Assembly: GCF_026151205.1 (NCBI RefSeq)
Contig: NC_087077.1
Coordinates: 620,001 to 684,000 of the forward strand
Direction of reading: 5' to 3'
Origin: Bolinopsis microptera
Taxonomy: Eukaryota > Ctenophora > Tentaculata > Lobata > Bolinopsidae
Length of the DNA: 64,000 nt
Shown here: positions 24,101 through 33,492 of the stretch, one piece after another
How the letters are laid out: every line of letters starts with the position of its first letter
Numbering within the stretch: position 1 is the stretch's first letter
Position numbers and translations under genes: made by a program
Notes under the pieces: generated by a model
The model's input: the letters and a program-made list of their open reading frames with translations, nothing else
The model's database searches: none
What the model was told of the DNA's origin: nothing

Positions 24101-27100
24101 TCACCAATAAAGCCTCTGAGCCTCTGATAGGGGCTGGGGCCCTGTCTGTTCTGTCTACAATAAAGCCTCTGAGCCTCTGATAGGGGTTAGGGCCCTGTCT
24201 GTTCTGTCTACAATAAAGCCTCTGAGCCTGTGATAGGGGCTAGGGCCCTGTCTGTTCTGTCTACAATATAGCCTCTGAGCCTCTGATAGGGGCTAGGGCC
24301 CTGTCTGTTCTGTCTACAATAAAGCCTCTGAGCCTCTGATAGGGGTTAGGGCCCTGTCTATTCTGTCTACAATAAAGCCTCTGAGCCTGTGATAGGGGCT
24401 AGGGCCCTGTCTGTTCTGTCTACAATATAGCCTCTGAGCCTCTGATAGGGGTTAGGGCCCTGTCTGTTCTGTCTACAATATAGCCTCTGAGCCTCTGATA
24501 GGGGCTAGGGCCCTGTCTGTTCTGTCACCAATAAAGCCTCTGAGCCTCTGATAGGGGCTGGGGCCCTGTCTGTTCTGTCTACAATATAGCCTCTGAGCCT
24601 CTGATAGGGGCTAGGGCCCTGTCTGTTCTGTCTACAATATGTTGTCGCTCAGGATATATTATGACAGTGTATTATTACATACATCCCACATACATGTTAC
24701 ATGGCGAGATCTCCATCCAAAAGGATTAGTCTGCGTCGACTGCGTCATTACTTTGTATTATACAACTTCGGCATTCATTTAAGCTCTTCCTAGGCCTGCC
24801 TCTTGATCTCTTCCCATGCTTGGGTTTCCATTCAAGTAAATAGTTGGGTAACCGATCTTCAGGCATTCTACTGACATGTCCAAACCAACGCAGCCATTTT
24901 GTTGTTATTATGTCAGCAAGAGTAGTTATTGATTCCCTTCTTAAAACATCCTCATTACTTACTCGATGGAACCACCTCACTCTCAGGATTCTTCTTAAGC
25001 AGTACTGATGGAAAGACTCTAATCTTCTTGTCTGCACTTGAGTCGTGTTCCATATCTCACATCCATAGGTCAGAATGGTAAGAACAGCTGCGATGTAGAT
25101 TCGCACTTTGTTGTTAATGCTTATGTTCTTATTCTTCCAAATGTTGTTGAGTTGGTTAAAAGCAAAGTGTATTATACTGTATATATATGTATCATAATGA
25201 AATTGAATTGCTCTTTTTCTGAACTGAGGAGTAATATTCAAAAATAAGTATTGATCTACACAAATCGACGGCTAAAACCCAATTGTAACAATGTTTGGAT
25301 GTATATACATAGTAGATCTATATTATTGGAGTAATTATTCATAATTGCAAAAACTGTGGAAAAAACGCGCGAACCGAACCCTTATGCTACAAGCGACTGA
25401 GCTAATTGGGAAATACTAAATTAGCAATATTTAAAGCTACATACATTAAACGTGTGATGAGGTGTACATACATTCAACTTATCTATGAACTAATTCACCG
25501 ACATGGATCAAGTTTGAATAATTAGATTTCTGCTAGAACACCTCTTGTATTTAGTAGATGTTCTCAACAAGAATAACACGAAATATCGTCCCAGTTCGTA
25601 CGCAAAATAGTGCACTGCCCCTTGTCGGGAGCGACAAGGGGCGACATTTGTAAAATTTTACTTACTATTTTGCTAGAACACCTCCTCATCTAATGAATTA
25701 CAGCAGTACTTGAATATTTGAATGTTATTTTATTTCGGTCTGTTTTCAGGTTGAGCAAGCAAATGAAAACAGTCCGAAAGCAGTTTTCTCCACGTTTCAT
25801 GCAATTTGATCACTTTTTGCGAAAAAAAAATTCGAATTTTCGAAATTCTTCTGACTCGAAAAATTGTTCACCCTGTTAATTGATAAATTGTTTGATTTTT
25901 CGCAGCATTTTAATCGGTTTAGAGATTCAGAGATTGGTGGTAAACCGGTATAGTATGGAGATCCAGGTATTACCTTATCTATCATGTTCCGTAATGAGAA
26001 GTTAATCACGTTAGACAACTTTAGACCTGGTTCACTCCTGTGCATGCCTCATACAGAACGTGGTGTAAATATTAGCCATTGTTGGACGTGAGGAGAGTGA
26101 GGACTCCTCAAACTACATTAAATTAATTCCTTCTGTAACGTCCTCAATTTAAAATAGACAGTTTTTGGGTTTTCCAAATAGTTTCTGATTATTCTGATTT
26201 GCGACAAATGATATTGCACTGTTAGGATAAACGACGTTTCAAAGTAACAACTTCTTATTCATGCTGACAAAATTGGTAAATATGTGAGAAAACTGTCTCA
26301 TAAAATTTATTAAACAAAAATGGCTAAACGACAACAAATTGTTCAAATACTCGACTAAAATTAGAATCAAAATCTATATATATACAACACTACTCGATCT
26401 GCTATTCAATAAACTTAAAACATCCACTAAACAGCAAGTACGTGATTGTGATCGTGTGATGGAATGACATGTACAGTGATAACAGATGATAAGATGTAAG
26501 TGATACCAGAAGATAAGGTAAAAGATACAATACATGTGAGATGGTGTATACACAATGTGAGTGAAAATATAGTGAGTGGTTACTGATTGTGAGCGAGATG
26601 TGAAAAAACATTAAAACTTACTACTGCTAGAAAACTTAAACTGTATGCAATAAAAAGGGAATGAAACTAAAATATCTAAAATTCTTCAGTACTAGCTATG
26701 ATAAAACGTTTAATAGTATCCAGTTCTTCTCTCTTGTTAACTGTAGGGTTCAGATTAATAATAAACATCGCTTCGAAAATCTTTCTTCTGACAGTATTGG
26801 GTTCAATTCTTAAAATATCTACTTCTAAACTGGGATTTAACCCCTCATGACAGCTCGAATAATGTATGGCAAAAGCTTGACTAACATTAGAAGGGGTAGC
26901 AGGGTAGGTAGTCAATTTAAAATGTAATAGATTTTTTCCCGATCCATGACTCAAAGTGCCGAAGGCACAAAAGAGTCAAGGACAAGGGTTAGCGAACGAG
27001 GTTTTTTTGTATATGGTAGCTTCGCGACCGTGCGAGCGTGCGTACATACGTGCCCGCGAACTGACCAAGTAAATTGTTAATTTCACCATGATATATACGT

Positions 27101-30100
27101 ATTCCACTAGGCACTAATTAATAGCATATTGTTATTATTATATTGTTAGTAAATTTACTATTTTGCACAGATCCGTGTCAGGTTGCATAAACGATAAAAA
27201 TAATCAATAAACATACGGTGACACGATTTTTAAATTCAATATGGAATTAACTGGGCGGCGCTCAGCCTGTCACTCCGCTATAGATCTGCATGCTTAATCT
27301 TATAAACAGCAAAGACTGGGGACCCAGGTTATATTGAATATAATAAAATAAGTCATCACGGATCGGGAAATTGAGCGGTTATCCACAAAAGAAAAGCGGC
27401 CGCATTTCTTGTTAATGTTGTAATTAGTTGAAAATACCTCATATTATACAATACGTGGTAGAGATGATTAATAAGTAATTGTACTGTCAAGAATATCAAA
27501 AGATATTTGGGTACCTGAAAAAGTGGCGTCTGATGATATTGATAAAACACAGTACGGACATAACACTTGTGATTCCAGTAAAAAATACCGGTTAAGCAGG
27601 TAAGATTCCGGAAAATGTCGAATCAGAAGTCAATTATTGTGATACCCTCTCTTCATTCAGTTAGGGGTCATCTACTTAGGGCGTCCGGCAAATAGAGAAG
27701 GGGGTGGTTTTGGAATTTCGGACAAATTCGGACAGGGGAGGGGGTGGTTTTGAAAATTCGGACACACCCGGACAGGGGGATGGTCTGAAAATCTGCGATT
27801 TTGGTGGACGCCCTAAGTAGATGGCCCCTTATCTGCGTTCTAGTTATTATTCTATTATTACTTTGCTTGATCGTTGGTCAATTTTATTTATCTCAATTAT
27901 TCTTTGCTCATGTTGGTCAATTTCTTTATAATTAAAGCAATCGGCTCAAGCAGAAATGTCGAATCATAAAGGCGAGAATTTCACAAGAAAGAATGTTTTG
28001 ACATTGGATAAACACCTGGTCATAGAAAATCCTGTTACAAATATTAAAGAGTTCAAGGAGTCTGAAATATACTCTGATTCACGAGATATAACAGGTATAG
28101 CACTCATTTCTCAATTTTTACTATAATATGTTTTGAATTGTAACCAAAATTTCAGTAAGGTAAAGGGTAATATTGTATCATAAGGTAATCATGGTAATAA
28201 ATGTATTGTTTTTCAGAACCGAAGCCAAGCAAACAGCAATGTATAATCATAACTTTGTTTGCCTTCTTGGGCAATGTCATGGTGGTGACAGCAAGAATTT
28301 TTCCAGCAGGATTTTTCATCAACTTTTTGCTGGACTTAAATCTCAACAAACCGATCGGTACGTAACATATTTTACTGTTTAATGCACATACTGAAGACAG
28401 GATAGATGGTTAGAATATCTTCATAATTAAAAAAGCGCGATTGATGACAGAGGAATGATTATGCGGCTTATTTACTGAATCAAGAAATCCCCAGGCACAG
28501 TCTGCATATCTGTTACCTTGGTGACGTCAGCTGCAAGCCCGTACTTGTACCAGCATTTACCAGTCTACATCAGATCAAAACCTCTTATACACAGATATCT
28601 GGTACTTTTCCTCCTCAACCTGATCTGTTTGGCTTTGCTGAGTGTTGTTGATGCTGCGGTACAATGGGATCCTGAAGGATGGTGTGTATTTGGCATCATC
28701 TTCCTAGTGAGAGCTCTTCAGGGTCTAGTGGTTGGGGCGCTCTTTACTGCTGTGCAAGTGAGATCATAACTTCTGATTAATTACATAATTTAACAAATTG
28801 TTTCCTCAATGTTTCCTCTAATACAAACCATGACTCACATTCTAACCATAACAATACTTAAATGTCCCGGGCCTTAAATGTCCCAAGCCTCAAAAAATAG
28901 TGAGGAATACGGCAACAGGGGCAAAAATTTCTGGGGTACAAATATTGGACAACACGACACAGCTGACAGCCAAAGTCTGATCTTTCGTACATTTCAGGGA
29001 GAAATAATAGACCTCTACCTGAAAGACAACAAGTCGCTGATGGTTCTGATAACGAACGCGATCCAGGTTGCGTCAATAACATTCAACATAGTTGGAACAG
29101 AGCTCTTTCTGGCAGGGGGCTGGCTTCTCTGCGGATTGGTATTAGGAGCTATCAACATCCTACCCATTATGCTCCTTCCTGCTATCCACCGGATACACAA
29201 CACGCTCTTTAAACTGTCCCACCAACATTCAGAGACAGGAAGAGCTAACGAGATTTCAAAACAAACTTCATCGTCCATTGTAATATCACGCAAACGGAAA
29301 GTGGCCCTTTTTTTACTTGATTTAAATTTGTTTCTAAATAATTTCTTGTATTACGTCATGGCATATGTTCTCCCATCACGAGTTGTTGAATTTAACAGCC
29401 AAGATCTTGGACGAGCCGTTCTGGTTTATAATACCGTAAACCTTACTTCGCTTATCGGAGCTCTCCTATACAGTTTTATAGCCGAAGCAGTCGTTAGCAT
29501 TTTTAACCTCATGCTATTTGCCAATATTTCGTTTTGCGTAGGCTGCTTCTTAGCAATTGCTTCGACCACAGATTCGTTCCAGATACTTGAATACCCGTAC
29601 CAAATCATCCTTGGAACGGCCTTGATGGGATTTGGTGATGCAGGTCATATCAATCTAACAGTTTTGAGTAAATTTGTTCTGTACAAGAAATGGAACCTAA
29701 AGAACAGCGGACTCGGGGAAAGCTCAACGACTAGGTACAACGTTGCCAGTTGTATGTCGTCAGCCTTCGGAGCCTCAATTGCGTGGGTTGCTCTATCTCG
29801 AGGCAGTGAGGTGTACATGTTGGGAGTGATCACTTCAATTGGGGTGGCAGTGACAATAGGACTGTTGATTTGTAAGAACGTTAGGTAATGAACACTGAGC
29901 AGAATCAAATCTCATCTTGCTCTATATTTTAATGAGGATTCCATTAGAACAGTGTATGCCAAATTTCAACTTTTAACAATTAAAAGCTATGACTTTCCAA
30001 ATTTTACATTTTATTGGGGACGAATTGAATTGAAATTACGATCGATATGCAAAAGTTTTGTTTGAATTGTTAATAGGAATTAGTGTTAAAATGATTGACG

Positions 30101-32605
30101 GGAGTATACGTTTGATGCAATTAAACATCGATCCAAAAATACAAAAAAGGTAAACTGGTAAAGTCGAAGTCACTGAACTAGATATCTTGAAAAATTCTTC
30201 CTAACACTGCAACTACCTTGATGCTAAAACTGTGCAAAGACTAACATTAATTTTATGACGCTCAAATTTTTAGAGAAAATTATTTTAGTGCTGTGTATTT
30301 TTAACAAATATGTTGCGGGTTGCCATGGTAACCAAATGCTTCCATCCCACTTCATACTCACAAACTCATCTCTCGTATCTGATAAAACCACTCGATACTC
30401 GCCTTCACACATCCTCTGTATTTCCATGGTTACGTATAATTTTGCACAAAGTACACACTTTATGTTTTCATGGTTCGGCATGGTTACATACTATTTTGTC
30501 ATGGTTACACAATACACATTATTTTTCAGTGCCATTTTGCAAACAAATGCAGTAGATTTCTAAGTTAGTTCTCCGATTGTAATCACTTACCATCACTGGT
30601 TATGTAGACGAAATACAATTCCAATGTTGAGAAATGTTGCGCAATGAATGTGTATTGTGAATTGTGATGTTTGTAATTTGATTCTCTCCTATACTAACAT
30701 ACCAAGTTTTAACAACAAGTCGGGATAACCAAATACCTGGGTATGAGCTATGTTAAGAGATTCCAGTTGAGTTAATCCGGAGAGAGACCTGTTGTATAAA
30801 CGTAAGTTTAAATTTTGACACGAAGGTTGCGACTTTCTTATTTGGGATCGTGTCAAATACGAATTAAAGTTTGCAGGGTCAATTTTATATACCAACTCTT
30901 AAACCACCAAACATTCTGATAAGAATAATTGTCTATATAAAAAATGATCAATACTTTAAATGTTACAATATAGAAATTGAGAGAGTTAAAAACTTTTCTA
31001 ACCTGAACTGATCGTGTTGAAGAGGGTTGTATGAAATATTCAGAGATTTTAACTGTTGTAATCTTCTGATTTGTGGAGGAATGTACTCTGAAGAAACGAT
31101 TTTGTTAAATAATATTTCAACTACAATAATACGGTTATTTTGTTTATATAGTGGAGAATAAGGAGAATAAGGAGAATAAGGAGAATAAGGAGAACAATCA
31201 GGTAACTTTGAGAGCCATGTCCGTTTCCTCTGGCTTCACTCCTACTAGAAGAACCGCAGGGTACGGCCTTAATGGAGTTAACGAATTTAACAACTTTAAT
31301 AACAACCGTAACAACTTTATAGGTCACGTACCAATGAGATTGTTAGAAAGGTCTAAGTGCTGCATGTACTTGAGTTGAGTAAACAGGCTCGGGGGAACTT
31401 CTTTTATTCTGAAAAAGTGTTAACTATTATTTTTTATAATAATTCAATAACAACATCCACAGCACATCGTGATATTATGAAAAAAACACATAAAATTTTC
31501 ACTGAAAACTTCCAATAAATCAACAATAAAGCAACCTATTGTGAGCGACGTTGAGCACCAGTAGAGCCTTAGCTCTGTGTAGATTCTCAGGGCAACTGTC
31601 TAGATTATTATGGGAGAAATCCAGTGTGGTCAATTCTTCCAGGTCAAACAGAGAGTATGGGATTCCTTCCTTTTGGAGCTTGTTGTGTCGAAGGTTCAGG
31701 GACTGAAAGTATGGTAGGTCAGCAAAACAGTGACATGACGTCATGATAAAACTTTGATTTCTCTGGATATGACTAGCTCAAACGTTGATACAATAACAGT
31801 GTTAATATCAAATTGCAGCCATAAATGACAAAAGTGTACATTAAACAATAACCAGATCGAGATTTAACATTCCAGCTACACATAAAGGTGCCTGATATTT
31901 AACACAAAAGAGAAAAGACAAATTCCACACTCCCTACCCGAAGTCCTGCCATCTCAGTGATCTCTTGTGGCAGTTCCTTAATCTCATTCCTGCTCAGAAT
32001 AAGATCCTCCAACTTATTAAGTTTACACAGACTGTCAGGTACATCAGACAGGTGAGTTTTGTTGGCTCGAAGCCAAGTTAGGGACGTCATGTTCGCCACT
32101 GCCGCTGGAAAATCATCCTGGGAGAATTATCTATCACTGAGATTTTGTGTTCAACACATTTTGAATGGCGTGGATAGTGGACCATTGTGGAAACCCCGAT
32201 CTTTTTCAATTTAATGAGGAGTGGGAATGGCAGCCGCCTTATTCTACATACCTTTGCTAGAAGCAGTAATGTAAAAAACCAGTGGAGAAATTTCCACAAC
32301 AATTCAAACAACATTTTCTAAACTGTATTCCGTGAAACTGTGAGATTAACAGAAAAATACGTAATTAGTAATTAGTCATTAGCCAAGGCTTAGGAATGTA
32401 GTGGTTACTAGCACAGAGCTATGCTGTACTGGTCTTTAAACTAGCAGGAATTAAAGAGAAGCTCCAATATAACAGGGTTAAATAAACTTTAGTAATTGTA
32501 ATCTTGTAATGACTAATTTTAAGAAGTGTAATCAGCTGAACAAACCTTGAAGTTATTCTTAGTGAAGTCTATAGCCCTGAGGAAGGGTAGAACCCCGGCC
32601 GACAT
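3198..32605 (-). CDS. FLII: Flightless-1 homologue (LRR plus gelsolin-repeat actin regulator), 32 coding exons
   Basis: Flightless-1 is a conserved actin-remodelling protein and nuclear-receptor co-activator. Its LRR half binds partners such as LRRFIP proteins, and its gelsolin half binds actin. Here the start codon is at 32605 (protein begins [14 protein letters not shown]) and the stop is TAA at 3198. All 32 exons have GT-AG borders and compatible phases, giving 3,903 nt or 1,300 residues, close to the roughly 1,270 of the human protein. Family-like blocks in order include [91 protein letters not shown] and FHGWGPF at the end. Exon maps are in the two part entries. Introns range from about 100 bp to about 8 kb and host three nested genes. 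Orthology is clear to me from the domain order and motifs. Only individual splice borders could be off. Confidence 0.95.
4646..4685. promoter_or_regulatory. Pair of CRE-like palindromes in an FLII intron
   Basis: TGACGTCA occurs at 4646-4653 and 4678-4685, both followed by CAG. This octamer is the consensus CREB/ATF site. Its position inside a small intron near the 3' end of FLII makes a promoter role uncertain. Confidence 0.35.
5960..6066. repeat. 15-bp minisatellite beside an FLII splice acceptor
   Basis: About seven near-identical copies of GTGAGAACACAATAT. The array lies some 20 bases upstream (transcript sense) of the acceptor of FLII exon 5939-5741, so on the transcript it reads as a run rich in TCTCACATATTG just before the splice site. 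Confidence 0.9.
6385..6468. repeat. 11-bp minisatellite in an FLII intron
   Basis: About seven copies of GAATATGTATG (some with A in place of the final G), upstream of the acceptor of FLII exon 6329-6204. Confidence 0.85.
6791..8355. mobile_element. 1,565-bp foldback transposable element with 8-bp target duplication
   Basis: The left arm (from 6791) and the right arm (to 8355) are near-identical inverted copies of each other for roughly 500-600 bp. Both start GGTTCTTTTGCGATAGTC. The element is flanked on each side by the 8-bp direct repeat AGTTTATC (6783-6790 and 8356-8363), an intact insertion footprint. The arms are built of many copies of the palindromic core CAGCGCTAG/CAGCGCTGG in both orientations, joined by GGATAGCGACAA-type spacers. 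A central unique segment (about 7335-7740) has no plausible transposase frame but contains a short TTAGGG-like run. It sits in the FLII intron between exons 8766-8663 and 6664-6544. An 8-bp duplication is typical of hAT, P and some other DNA transposon families, so it is probably non-autonomous. Confidence 0.9.
9383..9454 (+). repeat. tRNA-like SINE remnant in a 160-bp FLII intron
   Basis: An A-box-like TGGTGCAGTGG at 9390 and a B-box-like AGTTCGAATCT at 9435 have tRNA spacing. The T-arm pairs (ACAG/CTGT), but the acceptor arms do not pair. This suggests a degenerate tRNA-derived SINE rather than a working tRNA. It fills much of the intron between exons 9675-9525 and 9364-9216. Confidence 0.5.
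9979..10030. repeat. 10-bp minisatellite near an FLII acceptor
   Basis: About five copies of TGTGTTAATA, some 30 bases upstream (transcript sense) of the acceptor of FLII exon 9948-9810. Confidence 0.85.
10905..10965. repeat. Short AGTAACCAGTCACT-type repeats next to an FLII donor
   Basis: About four to five imperfect copies of AGTAACCAGTCACT lie just inside the intron after the donor of FLII exon 11106-10970. Confidence 0.7.
12131..12620. repeat. Tandem duplication of an FLII intron-exon junction
   Basis: Five to six copies of a 50-80 bp unit. Each copy holds, on the transcript strand, a pyrimidine-rich tract ending CTCTCCTCAG, and the fuller copies are followed by the first codons of the exon (GGT ATG TCT GAG TAT AAG GAG). 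The true FLII exon (12141-11947) uses the most downstream copy. The upstream copies are duplicate acceptors. Two copy types alternate, ending AAGGGCCGGGTTGTCT or AAGGGCCTCCTTATACT. Long open frames seen through the array arise from the duplication. Confidence 0.9.
14590..14735. repeat. 20-bp minisatellite at the 3' end of a nested gene
   Basis: About six copies of CTCAGTTGGTCACAAAACCTG-like units. On the minus strand the stop codon of the nested membrane-protein gene (14714-14716) lies inside the first degenerate copy, so the array begins exactly where that reading frame ends. Confidence 0.85.
14714..16129 (-). CDS. Nested single-pass membrane protein with Ser/Asp-rich cytoplasmic tail, family unknown
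   Basis: I do not recognise this family. It lies inside an 8.1-kb FLII intron on the same strand. From ATG at 16129 the protein starts [14 protein letters not shown] and has one strongly hydrophobic segment ([17 protein letters not shown], about residues 23-40) followed by Cys-rich CYCYT. A long hydrophilic tail follows with four 13-residue repeats ([13 protein letters not shown] type) and two similar blocks, [11 protein letters not shown] and [11 protein letters not shown]. The reading frame changes twice. Both changes are mended if 34 nt (15789-15822) and 32 nt (15224-15255) are removed. Both bounds are GT-AG, giving exons 16129-15823, 15788-15256 and 15223-14714, 449 residues. Sequencing indels are the alternative, since the frames overlap and the first joint could lie further upstream. 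Four GGAA-type repeats precede the start. Confidence 0.55.
16148..16227. promoter_or_regulatory. Four 20-bp repeats with ETS-like CCGGAA cores upstream of the nested gene
   Basis: Four copies of a 20-bp unit containing TTTCCGGATTATTCTGGA, immediately upstream of the minus-strand start at 16129. On the gene's strand each copy reads AATCCGGAAA, a GGAA core as bound by ETS factors, spaced exactly 20 bp apart. Promoter or 5' leader position is inferred from the start codon. Confidence 0.45.
16228..20120. other. Intronic stretch without a recognised gene
   Basis: Part of the 8.1-kb FLII intron between the two nested genes. It contains a 35-bp direct duplication around 16390-16475, a 30-bp duplication at about 17335-17402, short GTATAGTCCGTGTATAGT repeats near 18960-19010 and the E-box/CRE pair at 19595-19627. 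Remaining open frames are short and unsupported. Confidence 0.5.
19595..19627. promoter_or_regulatory. Two overlapping E-box/CRE composites
   Basis: The 18-bp unit GGGCACGTGACGTCATTA occurs twice in tandem. In each, an E-box CACGTG (19598, 19616) overlaps a CRE TGACGTCA (19602, 19620). They lie some 500 bp beyond the 3' end of the nested gene at 20121. Confidence 0.4.
20121..20954 (-). CDS. Nested single-pass membrane protein with nine-residue tandem repeats, family unknown
   Basis: An unrecognised protein of 277 residues, ATG at 20954, stop at 20121. Near the N-terminus is a transmembrane segment ([18 protein letters not shown], about residues 14-32) followed by CxxC-like Cys and Lys-rich residues. 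That layout fits a type III membrane protein with a short outside end and a long inside tail. The middle consists of about ten copies of a nine-residue repeat, KDYHHADMS, with variants ([18 protein letters not shown]). The tail after the repeats is ordinary and ends with DSTTV, which resembles a PDZ-binding end. A good acceptor (TTGATTTCAG) lies six bases upstream of the ATG, so a 5' non-coding exon or a longer N-terminus is likely. The gene sits in an FLII intron on the same strand as FLII. Confidence 0.6.
   Translation of the reverse strand: MSITVGGAELVDEVIIVFLVIFLICSLCFCWSICWKCGKPPRALTYQSKKPDKPVSVQTNSFKRVPDVQNKTTSMPKYSHSADVPDITVKNGKNPDLARDVHNPDVFIRGHHPHMSKDSQYPDISKDYHHADMSKDYHHADMSKDYHHADMSKDNHHADMSKDYHHADMSKDYRHADMSKDYRHADMSKDYHHADMSKDNRHADMSKYDHNVNVPKQYHSATMPTQAIHPTAPNNGDNAIMYAEKYAAQHPTETTVENLSRFRIPTATFERMDSTTV
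20959..22119. other. FLII intron stretch without a recognised gene
   Basis: This runs from the nested repeat protein to FLII exon 22165-22120. An upstream non-coding exon or promoter of the nested gene may lie here. No further coding signal was seen. Confidence 0.4.
23378..24645. repeat. 53-bp satellite array, about 23-24 copies
   Basis: The unit contains GCCTCTGATAGGGGCTAGG, then GCCCTGTCTGTTCTGTCTAC and AATATA or AATAAA. Spacing between successive units is 53 bp. Copies differ at a few positions in a shuffled pattern (ATATAG or ATAAAG; CTCTGAT or CCCTGAT; TCACCAAT in two copies), which suggests higher-order duplication of blocks. There is no open frame of note. It lies in the 7.9-kb FLII intron. 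Confidence 0.95.
24726..25241 (-). pseudogene. C-terminal fragment of a LINE reverse transcriptase
   Basis: A 171-codon frame carries the region after the polymerase core that is typical of non-LTR elements: [12 protein letters not shown], a run like [17 protein letters not shown], and then [20 protein letters not shown] and GRPRKS. The catalytic F/YxDD motif and the N-terminus are missing, so this is a truncated, dead copy. It lies beside the 53-bp satellite array within an FLII intron. The family name (RTE-, Jockey- or CR1-like) cannot be settled from this fragment. Confidence 0.85.
25242..27663. other. Repeat-rich intronic stretch without a recognised gene
   Basis: Contains a tRNA-like fragment near 25365-25411 on the minus strand. 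Also here is a segment around 27250-27290 (GGCGGCGCTCAGCCTGTCA) that recurs near 58690 and, inverted, near 60015, and so belongs to a dispersed repeat. Short open frames such as 25797-26045 and 26676-26954 have no supporting features. Confidence 0.5.
25365..25411 (-). repeat. Degenerate tRNA-like fragment
   Basis: On the minus strand AATTAGCTCAGTCGCTTGTA resembles a tRNA A-box arm, and GGGTTCGGTTCGCG resembles a B-box. The interval between them is too short for an anticodon arm, so this is at most a SINE head or decayed tRNA copy. Confidence 0.3.
27664..27828. mobile_element. 165-bp PIF/Harbinger-like MITE
   Basis: Terminal inverted repeats GGGGTCATCTACTTAGGG and GGGGCCATCTACTTAGGG (about 23 bp with one mismatch) are flanked by TTA on both sides (27661-27663 and 27829-27831). 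A TTA/TAA target duplication and G-rich ends are the hallmarks of PIF/Harbinger elements. There is no coding capacity. It lies some 130 bp upstream of the nested transporter's start codon. Confidence 0.85.
27956..29888 (+). CDS. MFS-type multi-pass transporter nested antisense in an FLII intron, four exons
   Basis: Exons are 27956-28094, 28217-28357, 28495-28757 and 28998-29888, with consistent phases and GT-AG borders, totalling 477 residues. The ATG follows AGAA. The N-terminus (about 46 residues) is polar. About 12 hydrophobic helices follow, including [73 protein letters not shown] and [15 protein letters not shown], with a polar loop in the middle (about residues 265-295). This layout fits the major facilitator superfamily. 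I cannot assign a substrate or subfamily. It is transcribed opposite to its host gene FLII. An intron that reads through to a stop (TAA at 28767) explains why no single long frame covers it. Confidence 0.75.
29889..30736. other. Transporter 3' flank and FLII intron remainder
   Basis: No further exon was seen. It includes the likely 3' untranslated region of the transporter and a stretch (30300-30560) of short repeated CATGGTTAC words without a clear period. Confidence 0.4.
31152..31197. repeat. 9-bp minisatellite in an FLII intron
   Basis: About five copies of GGAGAATAA, some 65 bases upstream of the acceptor of FLII exon 31087-31003. Confidence 0.85.
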
Positions 32606-32670
32606 CTTTACTTTGTTAACTGTCTACTGTTTTTAACAACCAGTCACACTTAATGTACTCTGTAGGGTTG

Positions 32671-32760
32671 TCTCCAAGTGTCTCCAAGTGTCTCCAAGTG
32701 TCTCCAAGTGTCTCCAAGTGTCTCCAAGTGTCTCCAAGTGTCTCCAAGTGTCTCCAAGTG
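32671..32760. repeat. 10-bp minisatellite in the FLII promoter region
   Basis: Nine exact copies of TCTCCAAGTG, about 65-155 bp upstream of the FLII start codon (32605). The exactness suggests recent expansion, and copy number could affect the promoter or 5' leader. Confidence 0.95.
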
Positions 32761-32837
32761 TGCAGCTCCTCTGTCACATGTCACCTAGTTCACAATTAAC
32801 ACTATTAATTGACAGTAGTGAGTCTTGCTATGTAACA

Positions 32838-33008
32838 CACTCTATTATAACTGTGTGTACTGTGTGTATATACCTTCGTGTACATCTAGTGTACATATAA
32901 ATTACATAACAATAACACTTCCTCGTTACGGTGTGTACTGTGTGTATATACCTTTGTGTACATGTAGTGTACATATAAATTACATTACAATAACACTTCC
33001 TCGTTACG
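32838..33008. repeat. Tandem duplication of about 84 bp upstream of FLII
   Basis: Two near-identical copies (about 32838-32920 and 32922-33008) contain GTGTGTACTGTGTGTATATA and end in AACACTTCCTCGTTACG. They lie between the EME1 3' end and the FLII start, so they may hold part of the FLII promoter. Confidence 0.85.
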
Positions 33009-33492
33009 AGTAGCTATTATAAGACTTCATTAATAATGCAATTTATGTGTTGGACGCAAATTGTGCGGTAACTAACGCAAATTTATTACTTATTCAGTGT
33101 CTACTGGTTAGTAGTTTTAAGGTGTTTATTTATAATGAAGTAATGAATATCGTTGTAAACATTGGATTAATGGAAAAAGAATCTAATAATTTACAAATCA
33201 ATAAATCTTAGATCAGTCAAGTGTTAAAAATAAGCCGAGAAAAAGAACAAAATTATGATATTTGTAAAAATACACTTCTCTCAACCGTACACACTTAGAT
33301 AACAATTTAATAAATAAGAATAAGTTAGAAAGCTAAAAATAAAACTTCTTAAAATTTAAAAAGTTCAAACTGCAAATTTGCAGTGTTGTATTTCATTTTG
33401 TGTGTTGATATCTTCTATATTATGTAACTGCAAGCAGTACAGAGCGACTACACCATAACCACGAGCCTGGACCTCGCACTACGTGGGGTGGG

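Larger units (their letters stand above)
12818..32605 (-). other. FLII: FLII part 1: leucine-rich-repeat half, exon map
   Basis: Coding exons in transcript order on the minus strand (high to low coordinate) are 32605-32546, 32117-31938, 31702-31536, 31408-31332, 31087-31003, 30788-30737, 22790-22622, 22386-22328, 22165-22120, 14052-13997, 13532-13392, 13208-13052 and 12927-12818. They encode roughly residues 1-453: tandem LRRs with LxxLxLxxN cores (for example [43 protein letters not shown]). After these comes the conserved [11 protein letters not shown] segment and a Lys/Glu-rich helix ([13 protein letters not shown]). The intron between 30737 and 22790 is about 7.9 kb, and the one between 22120 and 14052 about 8.1 kb. 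All other introns in this half are shorter. Confidence 0.9.

Noticed and set aside
23378-24645. CRISPR-like array
   Set aside because: The units are contiguous 53-bp repeats with no unique spacers, in an animal intron. It is satellite DNA.
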